Positions 1 through 11,718 of a DNA stretch of 64,000 nt are shown in pieces (position 1 is the first letter of the stretch; every line of letters begins with the position of its first letter). The position numbers and the translations under genes are program-made. The notes under the pieces were generated by a model that saw nothing but the letters and a program-made list of their open reading frames with translations, did not search any database and was not told the DNA's origin. Origin of the DNA: Dysidea avara (Eukaryota; Porifera; Demospongiae; Dictyoceratida; Dysideidae); contig NC_089281.1 of the NCBI RefSeq assembly GCF_963678975.1, positions 992,001 to 1,056,000 on the forward strand, given 5' to 3'.

Positions 1-5
1 CGTTT

Positions 6-459
6 GAGCTAAAGGGCTTCAGCAATCTTAACAAGCGACGTGTTAACGCATTCAATTATGGTTACGCGGCCGGTGCAATACCCATTCAGAAAAGAGTGTA
101 TCGATAGCAGTTCACGTGAGAAGCGAGTGTTATAAAATGGCGTCCATTCATGGTTCTCAGTCGAAGATATCAAATTGTGGCGGTATCCGTGAGAGTGGAA
201 AACAGATTCTAGTGGAAGAAGAAACATCATCTCGATGGGAAGTAGGAAAACCGTCGTTCGAAGACGCGATGCGGTGTTACCTGGTCTGCCATGTTGGAAC
301 CAAATACCACTATCAGCACTTCCCAAATATCGATTCTAGTGTTCATGAACTTGTGCAGCATCGTTGATGTGACCTGACAAAAGTGACGATTGGTTCTAGT
401 TGTCAAGTGTAGAGAATGCGACTAAACACGAGATTATCCGTGGTGAAGCCCTTTAGCTC
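6..459. repeat. MITE-like element with 16-bp inverted termini
   Basis: A 16-base terminal inverted repeat, GAGCTAAAGGGCTTCA at 6-21 and its exact reverse complement at 444-459, brackets about 450 bp. The subterminal stretches are imperfectly complementary as well (GTGTTAACGCATTC near 40 against a related stretch near 410-430). No convincing target-site duplication was found. The open frames inside look like chance frames. It lies upstream of the protease exons, probably in an intron or the 5' flank. Confidence 0.5.
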
Positions 460-1069
460 CCACGCGCTCATTTTATGCAGCCCTATACAGCGTTAGACAC
501 TCTCCCCTCCACTATTATTAACTCTTGGTAGTATTCACTGTTGAATTTTACCATTTAAGCCATTGCAGAAGGTTATGAAGTCTTAAAAGCTGTTGCAAAA
601 GCCATAATTATTTTTAGAGGTGCTTACTACACACGAAGGTGCTGGGTGACAGTTTGGGTCTGGTTTTGTAGTAAAGGGAGGAGATATGTCTGTCTAAGTA
701 TTATATGTCAAGGATTTGGCTTCACTGGCATATACCATTATAGCTCTTCTAAAAAGAAATTGGGACAAGGAAGGGGGGGATTGTCCCAAATGCCCCATCC
801 TGGATTTGCCATTGGAACATCAAACATGTTTTAATTACAGGGTCCAACTCTTTTTGTACATCAAATAATTTCATAAATATTATTCATAAAAGCAATGCAA
901 GCTTTGTGCACTTTATAGTGGACGAAATGACCTAATGGTATCCGGGGAGATTGCTATATTGTGTACTCTAATTTAAGTGTCAACCACACTTATTCTTCTA
1001 CACTGGAATGCAGTCCATTGTTGTGACTCGTGTGTGTGTTACTGGGATATAATTTTGTGTGGCTCTTAG

Positions 1070-3265
1070 GGGCTGTGTCTCCAATCAAGGATCAAGGAAT
1101 TTGTGGATCTTGTTGGAGTTTTGGTACTACTGGAACTATTGAGGGAGCATACTTCATTAAGGTGTGTGTGTACTGGTATGGAACCAAGTACAATAACACT
1201 TGTACTATAATACTTCCAGAGATAGTTGACCATACGCCTGAGGGATAGTCTTCTGGGTGGCTTAATGAGGTGGCACCTTACCGAGATTACTGTGTGTAGC
1301 TTGAATAAATTCTGCTTCATTTGGTGGCCACATCAAAGTTTGTGCTTACAGCCATAAATTTCACAAATAAGCACTGTGGTTTGTATTTGAAGTTTGCTTA
1401 GAGGATTGTGTGAGGGTAAAAGCCAAATAAATTAATAGTGTCAAAGAATAGCATTACTAGGAGAAGCTAAAGTGTCAGAAAAAGGTGAAGCCTTATAATC
1501 ACCAGTCTCAAGCCAGTAACCACCATGTTTTAGTCTTTAACACTCACAGATTGGGTGGTTTAAAAATGTATTTTCATAAAATTCTGCTTCACATATTGTC
1601 TGGTTTATAAAATTTAAGATTTATTGAAATACTGTACATTTCATATCAAGATTTCTGGATTATGTTAGTATCGTGTGTGTGTGTGTTCCCATTCAGCACA
1701 AGAAGATGGTTAGGATGAGTGAACAAGAGTTGGTGGATTGTAGCTGGGGATATGGTAATTATGGTTGTGCTGGAGGAGAGACTTTCAGAGCCTATCAATG
1801 GATCATGGATAACAAGTGTATTGCTGAAGAAGATGGTTATGGACAATATCTTCAACAAGTGAGCCATTAAGTGATGTAGTGATTTGTCACTCAGTAACAA
1901 TTAATGTATTAGAACCTCTCAACCCCAGCAGTGCTCTCTGGCAGTGTTGACAAAACCACTGGAAGTATTAAATGCTATAGTTATACTAGAAGTCGCTTGA
2001 TAATAGTAAACCACATGTCTAACTTTAAGTGTGAGTCCACAACTACAAGTGATGTAGAGTTACAGCTCTGTTCACTGCCTATACACTTGACATAAATAAT
2101 ATTACGGACATAACATTATGGCTGCGGTGCTTAAAGGGTTTTAAGGAGAAAAGGTTTATCATATTTGTAAATTAACATTCTGTCACTTGGAAGTTATCAT
2201 TGCCTTAGCAGTCCAGTGCAAAATTGTTGTATGAACTAATTACTAAATTGTTCATGAAATGTGCAATACTTTTATTGGCATACATCTTGTTACCCTCATC
2301 ACTTCCTTATTAGGATGGTTATTGTCACAACACCAATGCCCCTTGTGGTGCTAGTTTGACTGGTTATAAGAAGATCCCAACTGGAAACCTTACCGCTCTT
2401 CGTATTGCTGTGGCAACCCAGGGACCAGTAGCTGTTGCCATAGATGCCAGTTTGAAGAGTTTCTCGTTTTACGCATTTGGAGTGTACTACGATCAGCAAT
2501 GTGGTAAGGAGTTTGTGCAGTGTATATACTATCTATCATGCATGTACACATTTTTGAGATGTGTGATTTCATAGTTGCTTCAAAATGGTGAGCAACTATC
2601 ACAACTTCCTGTTTGCTTTATGATGCATGATCCTTGAAAATATAAATAAGTTTTTGTCTGCAAAAAATTGGCCATATATGGTAAGCTGTACAAGGTTGTT
2701 TCGTGGGACTACATTTTTGTAAATTTGGTTTTGTTTTTGAGAGTGAATTAATATAATAGTTTTGTCTAATATACAGATACAAAGCTTATACTGCGGTACC
2801 AATTGCGTACAACTGAATTCATAGATAATTTTTGGTAGTGATTTGGCAGGTGTAAATGCAGAAAATTCATTTCCTGATTGTTCTATTAGAGTAAGCCTTC
2901 TTGTGTACTACAAACCGTATTTGCACCATTTAACAGATGGAATATTTGACTAGCCTGACCATCAGTTAAGTTTCTCCATACAAGTCCACTATCAGTAGTC
3001 AATTGGTGTTATCATATTATGGCGGTCATTAATTGTGTGGGTGGTTCATGAATAATTCATTGTAACTGATCTCCTAGGCAACAAGGAGGAAGATCTTGAT
3101 CACTCAGTACTGGCAGTTGGTTATGGTACAATGGATGGTCAAGATTACTGGTTGATCAAGAATAGTTGGTCAACACATTGGGGCAATGATGGTTATGTGT
3201 TGATGTCTCAGAAAGACAACAATTGTGGGGTAGCTACTGATGCTGACTTTGCTCAAGTACAATAA
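1070..3265 (+). CDS. Papain-family (C1A) cysteine protease, CfaD/cathepsin-like, 5' partial
   Basis: Four exons are read from AG/GT signals and phase: 1070-1161, 1697-1858, 2314-2503 and 3078-3265, ending in TAA. Together they give a continuous mature papain domain of about 210 residues. Visible landmarks are the oxyanion Gln in [12 protein letters not shown] with the active Cys in the same motif, SEQELVDCS, the GCAGGE motif, the catalytic His in [11 protein letters not shown] and the catalytic Asn in [14 protein letters not shown]. The family hydrolyses peptide bonds in lysosomes, food vacuoles or outside the cell. The GTTGTIEG and KDNNCGVAT motifs resemble counting-factor-associated protein D and invertebrate digestive cysteine proteinases more than cathepsin L itself. 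The signal peptide and I29 propeptide are not visible, so the first exons should lie before base 1. The visible catalytic region shows no stop or frameshift. Confidence 0.88.
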
Positions 3266-3642
3266 CTACCACTGGCTGTGCAGCTAGGACTTGTGTATTT
3301 TGTATATTTCATTATTTTGTCACATAAATAATTTGTATAATAACCAGCGGTGGTATTATTCACCATATAGTGCAAATGTTTGATGGGAAATTTTATTTGT
3401 CAACGTTGATAATTATTCTGTAACACGAGCAGTCAAATTACTTGGCCATCAAGTTCATGAAAACTTGATTTCTTGTGTCAATTTTTTTGTACTACACAGT
3501 GTGCTATTAAAAGTGACTCCCTGTATCGACAGGCTTCTCACAGTCCCCTGAGTGGATAGCATTTATAAGGGCAAGTAAATTATATACAATAGCATTTGAT
3601 ATGGGATGCATGTTTGTGTAAACATAAATACACCAAATTATT

Positions 3643-5067
3643 CTAATCTGTCTCAGGGTCCCAGTTCTCAGCTTGTTGTCTGCTAATTTGTTGTAACATC
3701 TGATTGGCTTGTCTCCTGTAAGCTGTGAACTCCTTTTCTGCACAACAAAGGGGGTGTGGCTAGAACACATATATAGGAAGTGTATCCACTCTTACCAATC
3801 ACTTGTTTCTCCATGCTCACATGATCCAACTCACTTGTTAGTGTAGCTATCACTTCCTGTTGTGACTGTACCTGGTGATGTCACCAGAGATTGTGTGAGG
3901 TCATCATGGATCATGAGATATATTGATGATGTCATTAATACACTAGTAAGTCAATACCTTGGCATGAAGTAGGATGATCTCATTTCTCAGTCGTTCCATG
4001 AAGCTCAGCTGCCTGTAGTGTTGGGAAAACCCCTCCTGCAGCCATGCCTCAAGATGCTTCTCCATGTTGCCAATAGCAGTAACAGTGTTAGTCCCCAGAC
4101 TGAGGGTTGGTCCTGAGAATGGAGCAATGTAGCTCATCAGAGTGCTGTTGTCCCATGGGTCCATCAGGTGTCTAGAATGTGATGTACTCTAATAGAGCAG
4201 TCACCATGTTGTATATGTTAGGGGATAGAGCACCAGCTCAGTGAACTTTAAGAACTGTTTAAACTACCAACCCCAATTGTGTACAAAGTGACCAGCCTAA
4301 ATGTAGCCACCTGTGTAATAAGGTCACTGTGTAATAAGGTCACTGTGTAATAAGATCACTGTGTAATAAGGTCACTGTGTAATAAGGTCACCTGTGTAAT
4401 AAGGTCACTGTGTAATAAGGTCACCTGTGTAATAAGGTCACCTGTCTAAACCAGTCAACTTGATAATCCCCAAATGTGTCATTGTGTACAAAGTGACCTG
4501 TCTAATTAGCCACCTGCCCTTATAAGGTCAAAAACCTTATATAGTACAAATGCTACAGGAGAAGGTACTATTTCTTACACAACACCAAACCATTATCTCA
4601 CCTCCACTTGTGAGCAATTATTGGGTTATCAGTGAAGCCGTATCGATGAAAGAAGCTCACAGCTTTGTGGTCAGCATAACACAACAACACATCATACTGT
4701 CCAACTACTGCATAGTCCTTCATGTTCTGTAGGGGGGTGGGGCTTGATGCAAACAGCAATTGCACCAATCAGATCTGACCATCATGAGGTATCGTCCAAT
4801 CCCACATGCTCGGAAGTGTTTCCTCACTGCAACCAAACTGATCTGTACGGCAGTCTCTCCAGGCTTGCTGCAGAAAAAGGAGTGGACCTCAAATACAGTG
4901 GAGCCTGAGAAATATGGACACAACCAATAGTGCCTGATTATCAAGATGTACTGATTTTCCAAGTCATGTACTAAGGGATACTTTGGGACCTTAACTAAGT
5001 GTCTGGATTATGTAGGTGTCCTCAGGTGTCCACATTAACAGGCTCCAGTGTATAGCGCGCGTGCGCA

Positions 5068-5118
<51 letters not shown>

Positions 5119-5848
5119 TCACATTGATACTCTACTAAATGTTGCACATGCTACTACACGATGCTCCACACCCACTGAGTCAATACCTAATAAGGAAATG
5201 ATGACATCTTCAAGGATTACACCACTTACTGGATAGATCATGTGATCTTCTTTGGTGTGCTTCTTTAAGAAATGTCTCCCTACTCTTTGACAATATGTTT
5301 GTTGAATCATCAGAACTGGAGTATATTAATATGTAGTTATCAGTACATTGACACACCACCCTTGTACATGTGTTGGTGTACATGCACAACTTGTCCAGAT
5401 ATCTCTTAACCCTCCATAGGAGGTATCCACCCACCCTAGCAGTAACAAGCTTTTTCTTATTCAGGTCAAACCCCCAGGTCCATAATGAGAAAGTTGACCA
5501 CACACACACACACACACACACATACATACACGCACACTGCACACACGCATGCACACTACACACACACACACACACACACTATATACACGCACGCACGTGC
5601 ACCACACACAATACACACTACACACACTACACACACTACACACACTACACACACTACACAACACACTTACTATTCTTCATCATCTTCACTACTACTACAA
5701 CTATACAAATCCTCAAAAGTGTCACTTATCCCAGTCACCACTGGGTCACTGTCAGTTGATGTCACTGCTGCAGCTTCACTAAGTGATGTACTCTTCTTTA
5801 GCTTTTTATTGTCACTAGCTAATTCTTGTTTCCTCTGCTGTAGAACAT
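3643..5848 (-). CDS. GNAT-family N-acetyltransferase, C-terminal exons
   Basis: Exons on the minus strand, in transcript order: 5848-5671, 5315-5123, 4867-4780, 4726-4602, 4171-3958, 3871-3796 and 3737-3643 (stop TAG). Phases agree across every junction from 5315 onward. The first of these exons encodes a Lys-rich then Ser/Asp/Glu-rich stretch and ends in a GTAAGT donor, but its junction to 5315 is not resolved. The next three form a GNAT fold: a beta strand (RVVACATFSRVS), motif A with the acetyl-CoA loop (VRKHFRACGIGRYLM, matching R-x-x-G-x-G), and motif B (CYADHKAVSFFHRYGF). A helical, Gln-rich tail of about 120 residues follows and ends EFTAYRRQ...NWDPETD. GNAT enzymes move acetyl from acetyl-CoA to an amine; the substrate cannot be told here. 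The YAD..A..FF..GF pattern recalls GCN5/PCAF, but no bromodomain is visible. A MITE sits in the intron before exon 4867. Confidence 0.8.
4309..4446. repeat. Tandem repeat, about 14-17-bp unit
   Basis: About eight copies of TGTAATAAGGTCAC with a 2-4 base variable spacer (TG or CTG). The array lies inside an intron of the minus-strand acetyltransferase gene, between exons 4171 and 4602. Confidence 0.85.
4896..5050. mobile_element. Small MITE with CAGTGGAGCCTG termini
   Basis: The element begins CAGTGGAGCCTG and ends CAGGCTCCAGTG, and is flanked on both sides by TA (4894-4895 and 5051-5052). The TA duplication and CAGTGG termini fit a pogo/Tc1-mariner-type non-autonomous element of about 155 bp. 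It lies in an intron of the acetyltransferase gene. It has no coding capacity. Confidence 0.7.
5053..5115. repeat. Microsatellite (GC)n then (AC)n
   Basis: An alternating purine-pyrimidine tract: a short GCGCGCGTGCGCACGCGC segment followed by a long AC run. It directly abuts the right end of the MITE at 5050 and the donor of exon 5315-5123. Open frames of poly-His/Thr type across it are artefacts. Confidence 0.95.
5498..5665. repeat. Compound AC-rich microsatellite
   Basis: Runs of CA and of the unit CACACTA (about six tandem copies near 5610-5660) form a degenerate simple-sequence block. It ends at the GTAAGT donor of exon 5848-5671, so it is intronic. It explains the long His/Thr and Cys/Val frames seen in several reading frames. 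Confidence 0.9.
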
Positions 5849-7400
5849 CTAGATAAGAAACAAGAGATACACAACCCATATATGGCACAGTGCATTAAAA
5901 TCATTTTTTCAAAGTTATTCCCGCATATACGTCATGATCTTTCTGTAATGAAGCACAAGGCCAGAGGCAGGCATGGGTCACTAAGCTAGCCTCCATAATA
6001 AGTCAACATCCATACATACTTTGTGTGGATGTTACAAGATACAGTAAAGTATTCTAATGACTTGTAATGATTTTGATTGTATATCAGAACACCCACTGTA
6101 GGGACCTCTTCATAGCTAACATTAACACATTAATAATACATAGCATTCCCTGACACTTTGTACATATAACATCAGATGAGGTTGACCATACATCACAATC
6201 ATAACATAACACAGCCAAGTGGTTTAGGATTGTTCATCCAGGAAAGCAACGTGCTGTGTTGAGAAGGTTTGTAAGGGGGGTGCACATTGCTGAAAAGTTG
6301 AAGAGCAAAAACATATAACATGGACATACAATTTGTCCTATTACTGAGGTGTCAATGATAGAACTTAAGAGATTATGTGTTACCAATCACCTCTGGTGAA
6401 ACATTACATTCCTCAATGGTGCACATGTGTTATCTCCAACATTTGTACAGAACATTTCAAGGAAATGGATCATGATGTATTGTAGCTATGCTTGAGGGAT
6501 TTTACACAAAGTTATGGGAATTAGTTATACAGGTTTTGCAAATTCCAACCCCTGGAGTAGTGTTGCTATCTACAAAATTGAACTATTACAGGGTAATCAG
6601 GGGTAGCAGTGACATTACATTGATAGGCATTGACTGGGCTTGGATGGGTGATTGAACATAACCTTATAATACAGCTGATAATGCAGTTGTGTATGGCTCA
6701 TGTGCCAAATACTTGTATGATCACACTGTACATTTTCCATGACCACTGCTGGAAGCCAAATCTGTACTGCTAAGGAAGACTGACATTAGATATTCACTAC
6801 ATAAGTAAGTACAACCATCACTGATTGCCTGTTATGCCCAAGATGTAGGTAGTGATGTCAAAACCCCATGAAAATTGTGGAATTTTTTCTTCCATAAATT
6901 GCATAGCAATGAGTGGTACAATGGTTGTGCATCCTGTAGACGGGTTAGACGGTAGGTTCATTGGTTTCATAATGTTAACTTAGTAAAGATGGTGCTCTTC
7001 TGGTGAGTTTCTTCATGATCAGAACAGAAAGGCATTCAGTTAAGCTCCAATGTATGTAAGTTGTTCCATAGAAAACACATGTGAGAAGAGTATTATTGTT
7101 CACCATGTGGAGAAGTGGTCTGGCTCCCATAGGTTGAACGGTTTTTGCTTACAACTTAAATGTCTATTGGTGATGCTACACACTTCATAATACAAAGTGA
7201 CATAATTATACGTCACTTGTTTTTGTTTAGTGCCATGGCTACCAATGGTGGTCACTGGAGAACCACCTACTTGTTTATTTAACGATTACTAGCTATTACA
7301 AAAGCACATGTGGCAAACCTATATATCAATCTGCATACTTTACAAGGTGCTGTAGCTAAAAATCGAGTTTCTTCTATATTTAAAAATCATGTCATCTCAC
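5849..7400 (-). other. Unresolved intron/exon stretch of the acetyltransferase gene
   Basis: This 1.5 kb lies between the last confident 5' exon (ending at 7401) and the acidic exon starting at 5848. At least one exon ending in phase 1 should lie here, because exon 5848 begins in the middle of a codon. I could not find a convincing one by eye. No transposon termini were recognised. Confidence 0.4.
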
Positions 7401-8331
7401 CAATATAGGAACTGGGTGGGATGGGGGAATTTTCACAGACAAGCATATTCCTGAGGTATGCAAAGAGGTTTGTAACATGAAGGGGTGGACGATTTGTCCG
7501 TCATATAGGTTTACAACCCTGCTCTGCTTGACCACCTCTGCTTGAAGCTTCTTTATATAGAACAGTACAAGACTAAGGTCACTCCAATTGCATGCGGGTG
7601 GGAGGTCCATTTCCATTATAAGATTGGCGGTTTTTCAAGCCACTATTTTCCTGGAACAAAAAGCTGTATAAAAGTATGCTTAATGCTTGCAGCTCCCTTT
7701 TAAGTTGCAAAAGTAACACAATCATATAATTTGTGCCAACTTGATAGCACACTAACACATGAGCTGACACTATTACAAGATCACTTTTACTGAGCTCAAG
7801 AATAACCGGAAAATAATGGAAGAATATGGAGTATTTAGAGCTGACAGTAACCAGATGTGGGCAGTGGACGGGAAACAGAGACTTTATTTGGAGTGGCCTA
7901 ATGCAAGATATGTGCAATTACATTGTATCACAAATTCGGTGAATGACACCACTCTCACCTTCTACACTCCTCAATATTACGATGGTCTTTGCTCCAGTAG
8001 CACACACAGTAGAGTATATGGGGTCCGTGTCCAGGTCGGGTAAACACACGTCATTCAACCCGACCACAGCGTGTACCAGGTCCTGTTCTATTGGCTACAC
8101 ACAGTTACTATGGTGACACTAGTAAACAACTTGATAATCATATCATAAATGTACATACAACAAACCAGATACACGCGTGCTATGTTTTTCGCGACTTACT
8201 TGTAGTTCTGGCAGTATTTTCACTGGAGAAGTTGAGGTGAACAATTTTTTGAAGTTCACTATCAACACTTGCGCTGTAAATCTAGAGCCATCACTGCGTA
8301 CAAAGCATTCTTTATCACTGTAAATGTCCAT
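7401..8331 (-). CDS. First exons of a minus-strand gene, probably the GNAT gene
   Basis: Four exons on the minus strand join in phase: 8331-8200 (ATG at 8331, GTAAGT donor), 8094-7959 (GTGAGA donor), 7840-7791 and 7550-7401 (GTGAGA donor). The start exon lies just after a CpG-containing 5' flank and begins MDIYSDKECFVRSDGS. The second exon reads ...LPDLDTDPIYSTVCATG... No family was recognised. These are probably the N-terminal exons of the gene whose C-terminus is the GNAT domain at 3643-5848, since strand and spacing fit and nothing between suggests a gene end. Two separate genes cannot be excluded. Exon 7840-7791 is the weakest call, since its donor is only GTAAAA. Confidence 0.6.
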
Positions 8332-8429
8332 CTTGATTTTGATTTTGATTTTGCGTGCGTCGTCGATCTCCGCGAGTTCGAAATCAAACTTGTAGCGCGC
8401 CTAAAATTAATTAGCTTAGCCTGGGCGTT

Positions 8430-11034
8430 GTTATTATTATTATTATTGATTGTTGTGCAGACCTCAAAACAGTATGGTGCACAAAAAAGGGTACAATTGC
8501 TACTGTCAATTACAAAAGAAAAACAAACTTATATAATTATACAATATTTACTATACACAAGACCATATATACACATTGATAAATTATTAAACAGTTACTA
8601 GTCCAGCTAGGCTGTGTTTGAATTGGTCAATCTCTGTTAAATCAATCACGTGTTGGGGTAAGGAATTCCAAATATTGATTGCAGAGGGGAAAAAAGAAAA
8701 TTTATAACAGTCAATTCTAGTCATTGGGGTTAAAAATCTCTTATCATGGCCTCTGGTGTGATGTAGGTTAGGATTAGGAAAGAGGAAATCATCAGCATTA
8801 ATATCGATTTGGTGAGATATAATTTTAAATAACATTGTAGCATTCTGTTCATTTCTGCATCTGGCTAAGGTGGGCCAATTAAGGTTAGATAGCATTTCAG
8901 TGACACTGGAATATCTAGAATAGTTGTTAAATACAAACCGTGCTGCTCGTCTTTGGACATTTTCTATGGCATCAATGTCTCTTCGCGTGTGGGGTGACCA
9001 GATTGTGGCTGCATATTCTAAGATAGGTTTAATCAGAGCTTTGTAACAGTTACTTTTGACTTGGAGAGGACACTTGCTCAAGTTACATTGCAAGAAGCAT
9101 TTGGTGTTATTGGCCTTTTTAGTAATTTGTTTAATGTGTTCTGACCAGGATAAGTTTTTGTCGATAGTTACACCTAGATACTTAGCATGTGTTACCTCCT
9201 TTATAGTTTTACTTTGCAGTGTATATTGAGCTAATATTGGGTGCTTCTTGTTAGTGATTCTAAGAAATTCACATTTTTGTAAGTTGAATGACATTTTCCA
9301 GTCAACTGCCCATTGTTTTAAAGTGTTAAGATCCTGTTGTAATCTGTGACAGTCATCTTGTGAATGAATCGTAGTATACAATAACACGTCATCAGCATAA
9401 AGTTTTATCTTGGATGTAATTCTGTTAGGCAGGTCATTAATGAAGCAAAGGAACAATAGGGGAGCGAGGACTGTCCCCTGAGGAACACCAGATGATACTC
9501 CAGTCAGGTCACTTTGTTGACCGTCAACTACTACACATTGAGATCTGTTTAACATAAAGTTCTTTATCCAATCTAGTATATCTCCTCGAATGCCATAATG
9601 ATGGAGCTTGTGAAATAGATGGTAATGGGACACTTTGTCAAATGCTTTTGAAAAATCTAAAAATGTTACATCAGACTGCTCTCCATTGTTCAAGGTTTCA
9701 GCAAAATCATTTACAGTTAGTATCAGTTGGGACTCGCATGATCTTAAGCGATGAAAGCCATGTTGTTGGTCACATAAAATGTTATGGTGAGATAAATGAG
9801 CAAATACATGTGAATAAACTATGTGTTCCAGAACTTTTGAACAAATGCAAGTCAAGGAAATGGGTCTGTAGTTATTAGGGATAGCACGGTTACCCTTCTT
9901 AAAAATGGGTACAATATATGCCCTTTTCCAATCAGACGGTAAAGAGCACTGGTTTAACGATGCTTGGAAAACAACAGTAAGTGAGGGAGCAAGAAGTTCA
10001 CTAAATTCCTTCAAAAATTGTGCTGGTATTTCATCAGGTCCAGCAGCTTTGTGAGTCTCTAAAGAATTTAATAGCTCAACAACACCATTAATGTCAACCT
10101 GAATAGGATCAATATCTGCTGTTGGTGGCTCATTCATCAGTGGGGGTGTATCCGTTGTGATTGGTGTAAACACTGAGGTGAAATAATGATTAAGGATCTT
10201 AGCCATATCTAGACTGTCATTGTAGACAACTCCATCCACTTTCAAAGGTACTACACCACAATGATCCTTTCTTTGGTTCTTTATATAAGACCACAGTTTC
10301 TTTGCAACAGAACCTTTCTCATCAATTAGTCCTCCAATGTAGTTGTTATATGCTTTGCGGCATTCTCCTTGAACTTTTCTTTTAAAGGTTCGGTAGACTT
10401 CCCAGTTATGCCTACTGTTAGAAAATTTGGCCAAGTTATAGAGGCGTTGTTTCTTACGTGATAGTCGCCTTATGTAAGCATTTATCCAAGGTTGCTTTGA
10501 TCTATTAGAACAACATTTGGTGGGAACAAGACCTAAACAATCGAAACACATCATCTTAAACTCTTCCCACAAGGTGTCAACTGGAGTAGAAGGTGAAAAC
10601 TTATTTAAAAAGGAACTAGTAAATTGGGTTATAATTTCATTAATAGAAGATGTATCTGCCTTGTGCCAAAGATATAATTTTCTCTCAGTGCACTGTTGTT
10701 GTGAAAGTATGATAGAGGATTCAATACAGACAGCTTCGTGGTCACTGATACCTGCTATGGAATTACAAGAATGGATGAGCGATGGTCTATTAGTGATAAA
10801 TACATCCAAGGTATTGTTTGCTCTGGTAGGAAAGTTCACTACTTGAGTGAAACCATATTCTTGTAAAAAATCAAAAATTGTATCACACAGAGCAAGGGGA
10901 TATGTAGAGCCTTGTGTACAAATATTTTCCCAGTCAATATTGGACAAGTTTAGGTCACCAGCCAGCCAGATGGGTATGTTAGGATAAGTTGTTGTAATAC
11001 TGGTAAATAGATCACACAGGTCTTTAGAAGCATA
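8430..11034 (-). mobile_element. Non-LTR retrotransposon (CR1/L2/Jockey-like LINE), 5'-truncated
   Basis: A minus-strand LINE whose 3' end is an (AAT)n tail visible as TTATTATTATT at 8430-8447. The body carries the C-terminal part of an AP endonuclease and a complete reverse transcriptase. Upstream the endonuclease frame stays open to about 11034, where an in-frame TAA and a loss of similarity mark the 5' truncation. The 3' flank is only about 150 bp from the ATG of the acetyltransferase gene. Confidence 0.88.
8587..10947 (-). CDS. LINE ORF2: endonuclease C-terminus and reverse transcriptase
   Basis: An uninterrupted frame of 786 codons on the minus strand; it continues open a further ~85 bases upstream. 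The endonuclease part shows the GDLN and SDHEAV motifs. The reverse transcriptase shows NYRPISLT, FLDFSKAFDKV, SGVPQGTVL and the catalytic YADDVLLY around residue 515. The C-terminal region (EYAATIWSPHTRRDIDAIENVQRRAARF...) is typical of CR1/Jockey-type LINEs. The enzyme nicks target DNA and copies its own RNA onto the nick. The N-terminal endonuclease is missing, so this copy should not move on its own even though the reverse transcriptase frame is open, which suggests recent insertion. Confidence 0.9.
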   Translation of the reverse strand: MSNIDWENICTQGSTYPLALCDTIFDFLQEYGFTQVVNFPTRANNTLDVFITNRPSLIHSCNSIAGISDHEAVCIESSIILSQQQCTERKLYLWHKADTSSINEIITQFTSSFLNKFSPSTPVDTLWEEFKMMCFDCLGLVPTKCCSNRSKQPWINAYIRRLSRKKQRLYNLAKFSNSRHNWEVYRTFKRKVQGECRKAYNNYIGGLIDEKGSVAKKLWSYIKNQRKDHCGVVPLKVDGVVYNDSLDMAKILNHYFTSVFTPITTDTPPLMNEPPTADIDPIQVDINGVVELLNSLETHKAAGPDEIPAQFLKEFSELLAPSLTVVFQASLNQCSLPSDWKRAYIVPIFKKGNRAIPNNYRPISLTCICSKVLEHIVYSHVFAHLSHHNILCDQQHGFHRLRSCESQLILTVNDFAETLNNGEQSDVTFLDFSKAFDKVSHYHLFHKLHHYGIRGDILDWIKNFMLNRSQCVVVDGQQSDLTGVSSGVPQGTVLAPLLFLCFINDLPNRITSKIKLYADDVLLYTTIHSQDDCHRLQQDLNTLKQWAVDWKMSFNLQKCEFLRITNKKHPILAQYTLQSKTIKEVTHAKYLGVTIDKNLSWSEHIKQITKKANNTKCFLQCNLSKCPLQVKSNCYKALIKPILEYAATIWSPHTRRDIDAIENVQRRAARFVFNNYSRYSSVTEMLSNLNWPTLARCRNEQNATMLFKIISHQIDINADDFLFPNPNLHHTRGHDKRFLTPMTRIDCYKFSFFPSAINIWNSLPQHVIDLTEIDQFKHSLAGLVTV

Positions 11035-11718
11035 TTAAGCTGTCGATGGTTATTGAAACCATCGGCATCAACATCAGATCATGAGTTGGAAATACAATTC
11101 CTTACAGAGAGCAATTGAGCCTCGTGCCCAGACCCAGGGTGGCGCTTATCAATTGGAATTGGAAATTACATGATCACGACGTCATTTGTCTAATTTTAGA
11201 TCTATATACAATGTGAGGCCTTTCACAGTATCCATAGTTCAGTGGATTTAGCAGAGAGCAAATGCCTTTTCAAAGGTATATTAACGATTACCATCAAGAG
11301 TTCTCAAATAGCTATTATGAACTCCGCTTGTCACCATCTAATATACCATTTATGGGAGCACTGAGGCATGCTAAACAACATCACTAATGCTTCCCATTTT
11401 ATTTAAAACCTTAATTTGCACTACAGAAACAGCAAGGGTAGTTAATCACCCGTAATATTATAGTCTATACAGTTTTGATGCCATGTATATGGGTAGGATT
11501 GATCACATGACTCAGATAAACTATTAGTTTCCAACCCTAATGCAGTAGTATTCAAATGGAGGGAAGATGGGCGGTGCCCCTCCATTCTTCAAAGTTTGGG
11601 GGAGGGGGAGAGGCCCCCCATTTCTCCACCCCTGATTGTGCATGCATGACTGCCCACCCTCATGCTTTTTTGAAATTCTTTAGCTTCAGGAAACAATAGC
11701 CAATGTCATCATACAATA
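11035..11718. other. Intergenic, repeat-like, no gene seen
   Basis: No coding signal. A G/C-rich segment near 11565-11630 (GGGGGAGGGGGAGAGGCCCCCC and TTCTCCACCCCTG) resembles one end of the G-rich element at 17615-18244. Confidence 0.4.

Noticed and set aside
4602-4726. Suspected frameshift in the GNAT motif B exon.
   Set aside because: Re-reading the bases showed that I had skipped five nucleotides; the exon is open and in phase.
5370-5856. Long plus and minus frames rich in His/Thr or Cys/Val.
   Set aside because: They are translations of an AC microsatellite. The real coding signal here is the short minus-strand exon at 5671-5848.
7816-8043. 75-codon plus-strand frame.
   Set aside because: It is antisense to minus-strand exons 7840-7791 and 8094-7959, which have splice signals and matching phases.
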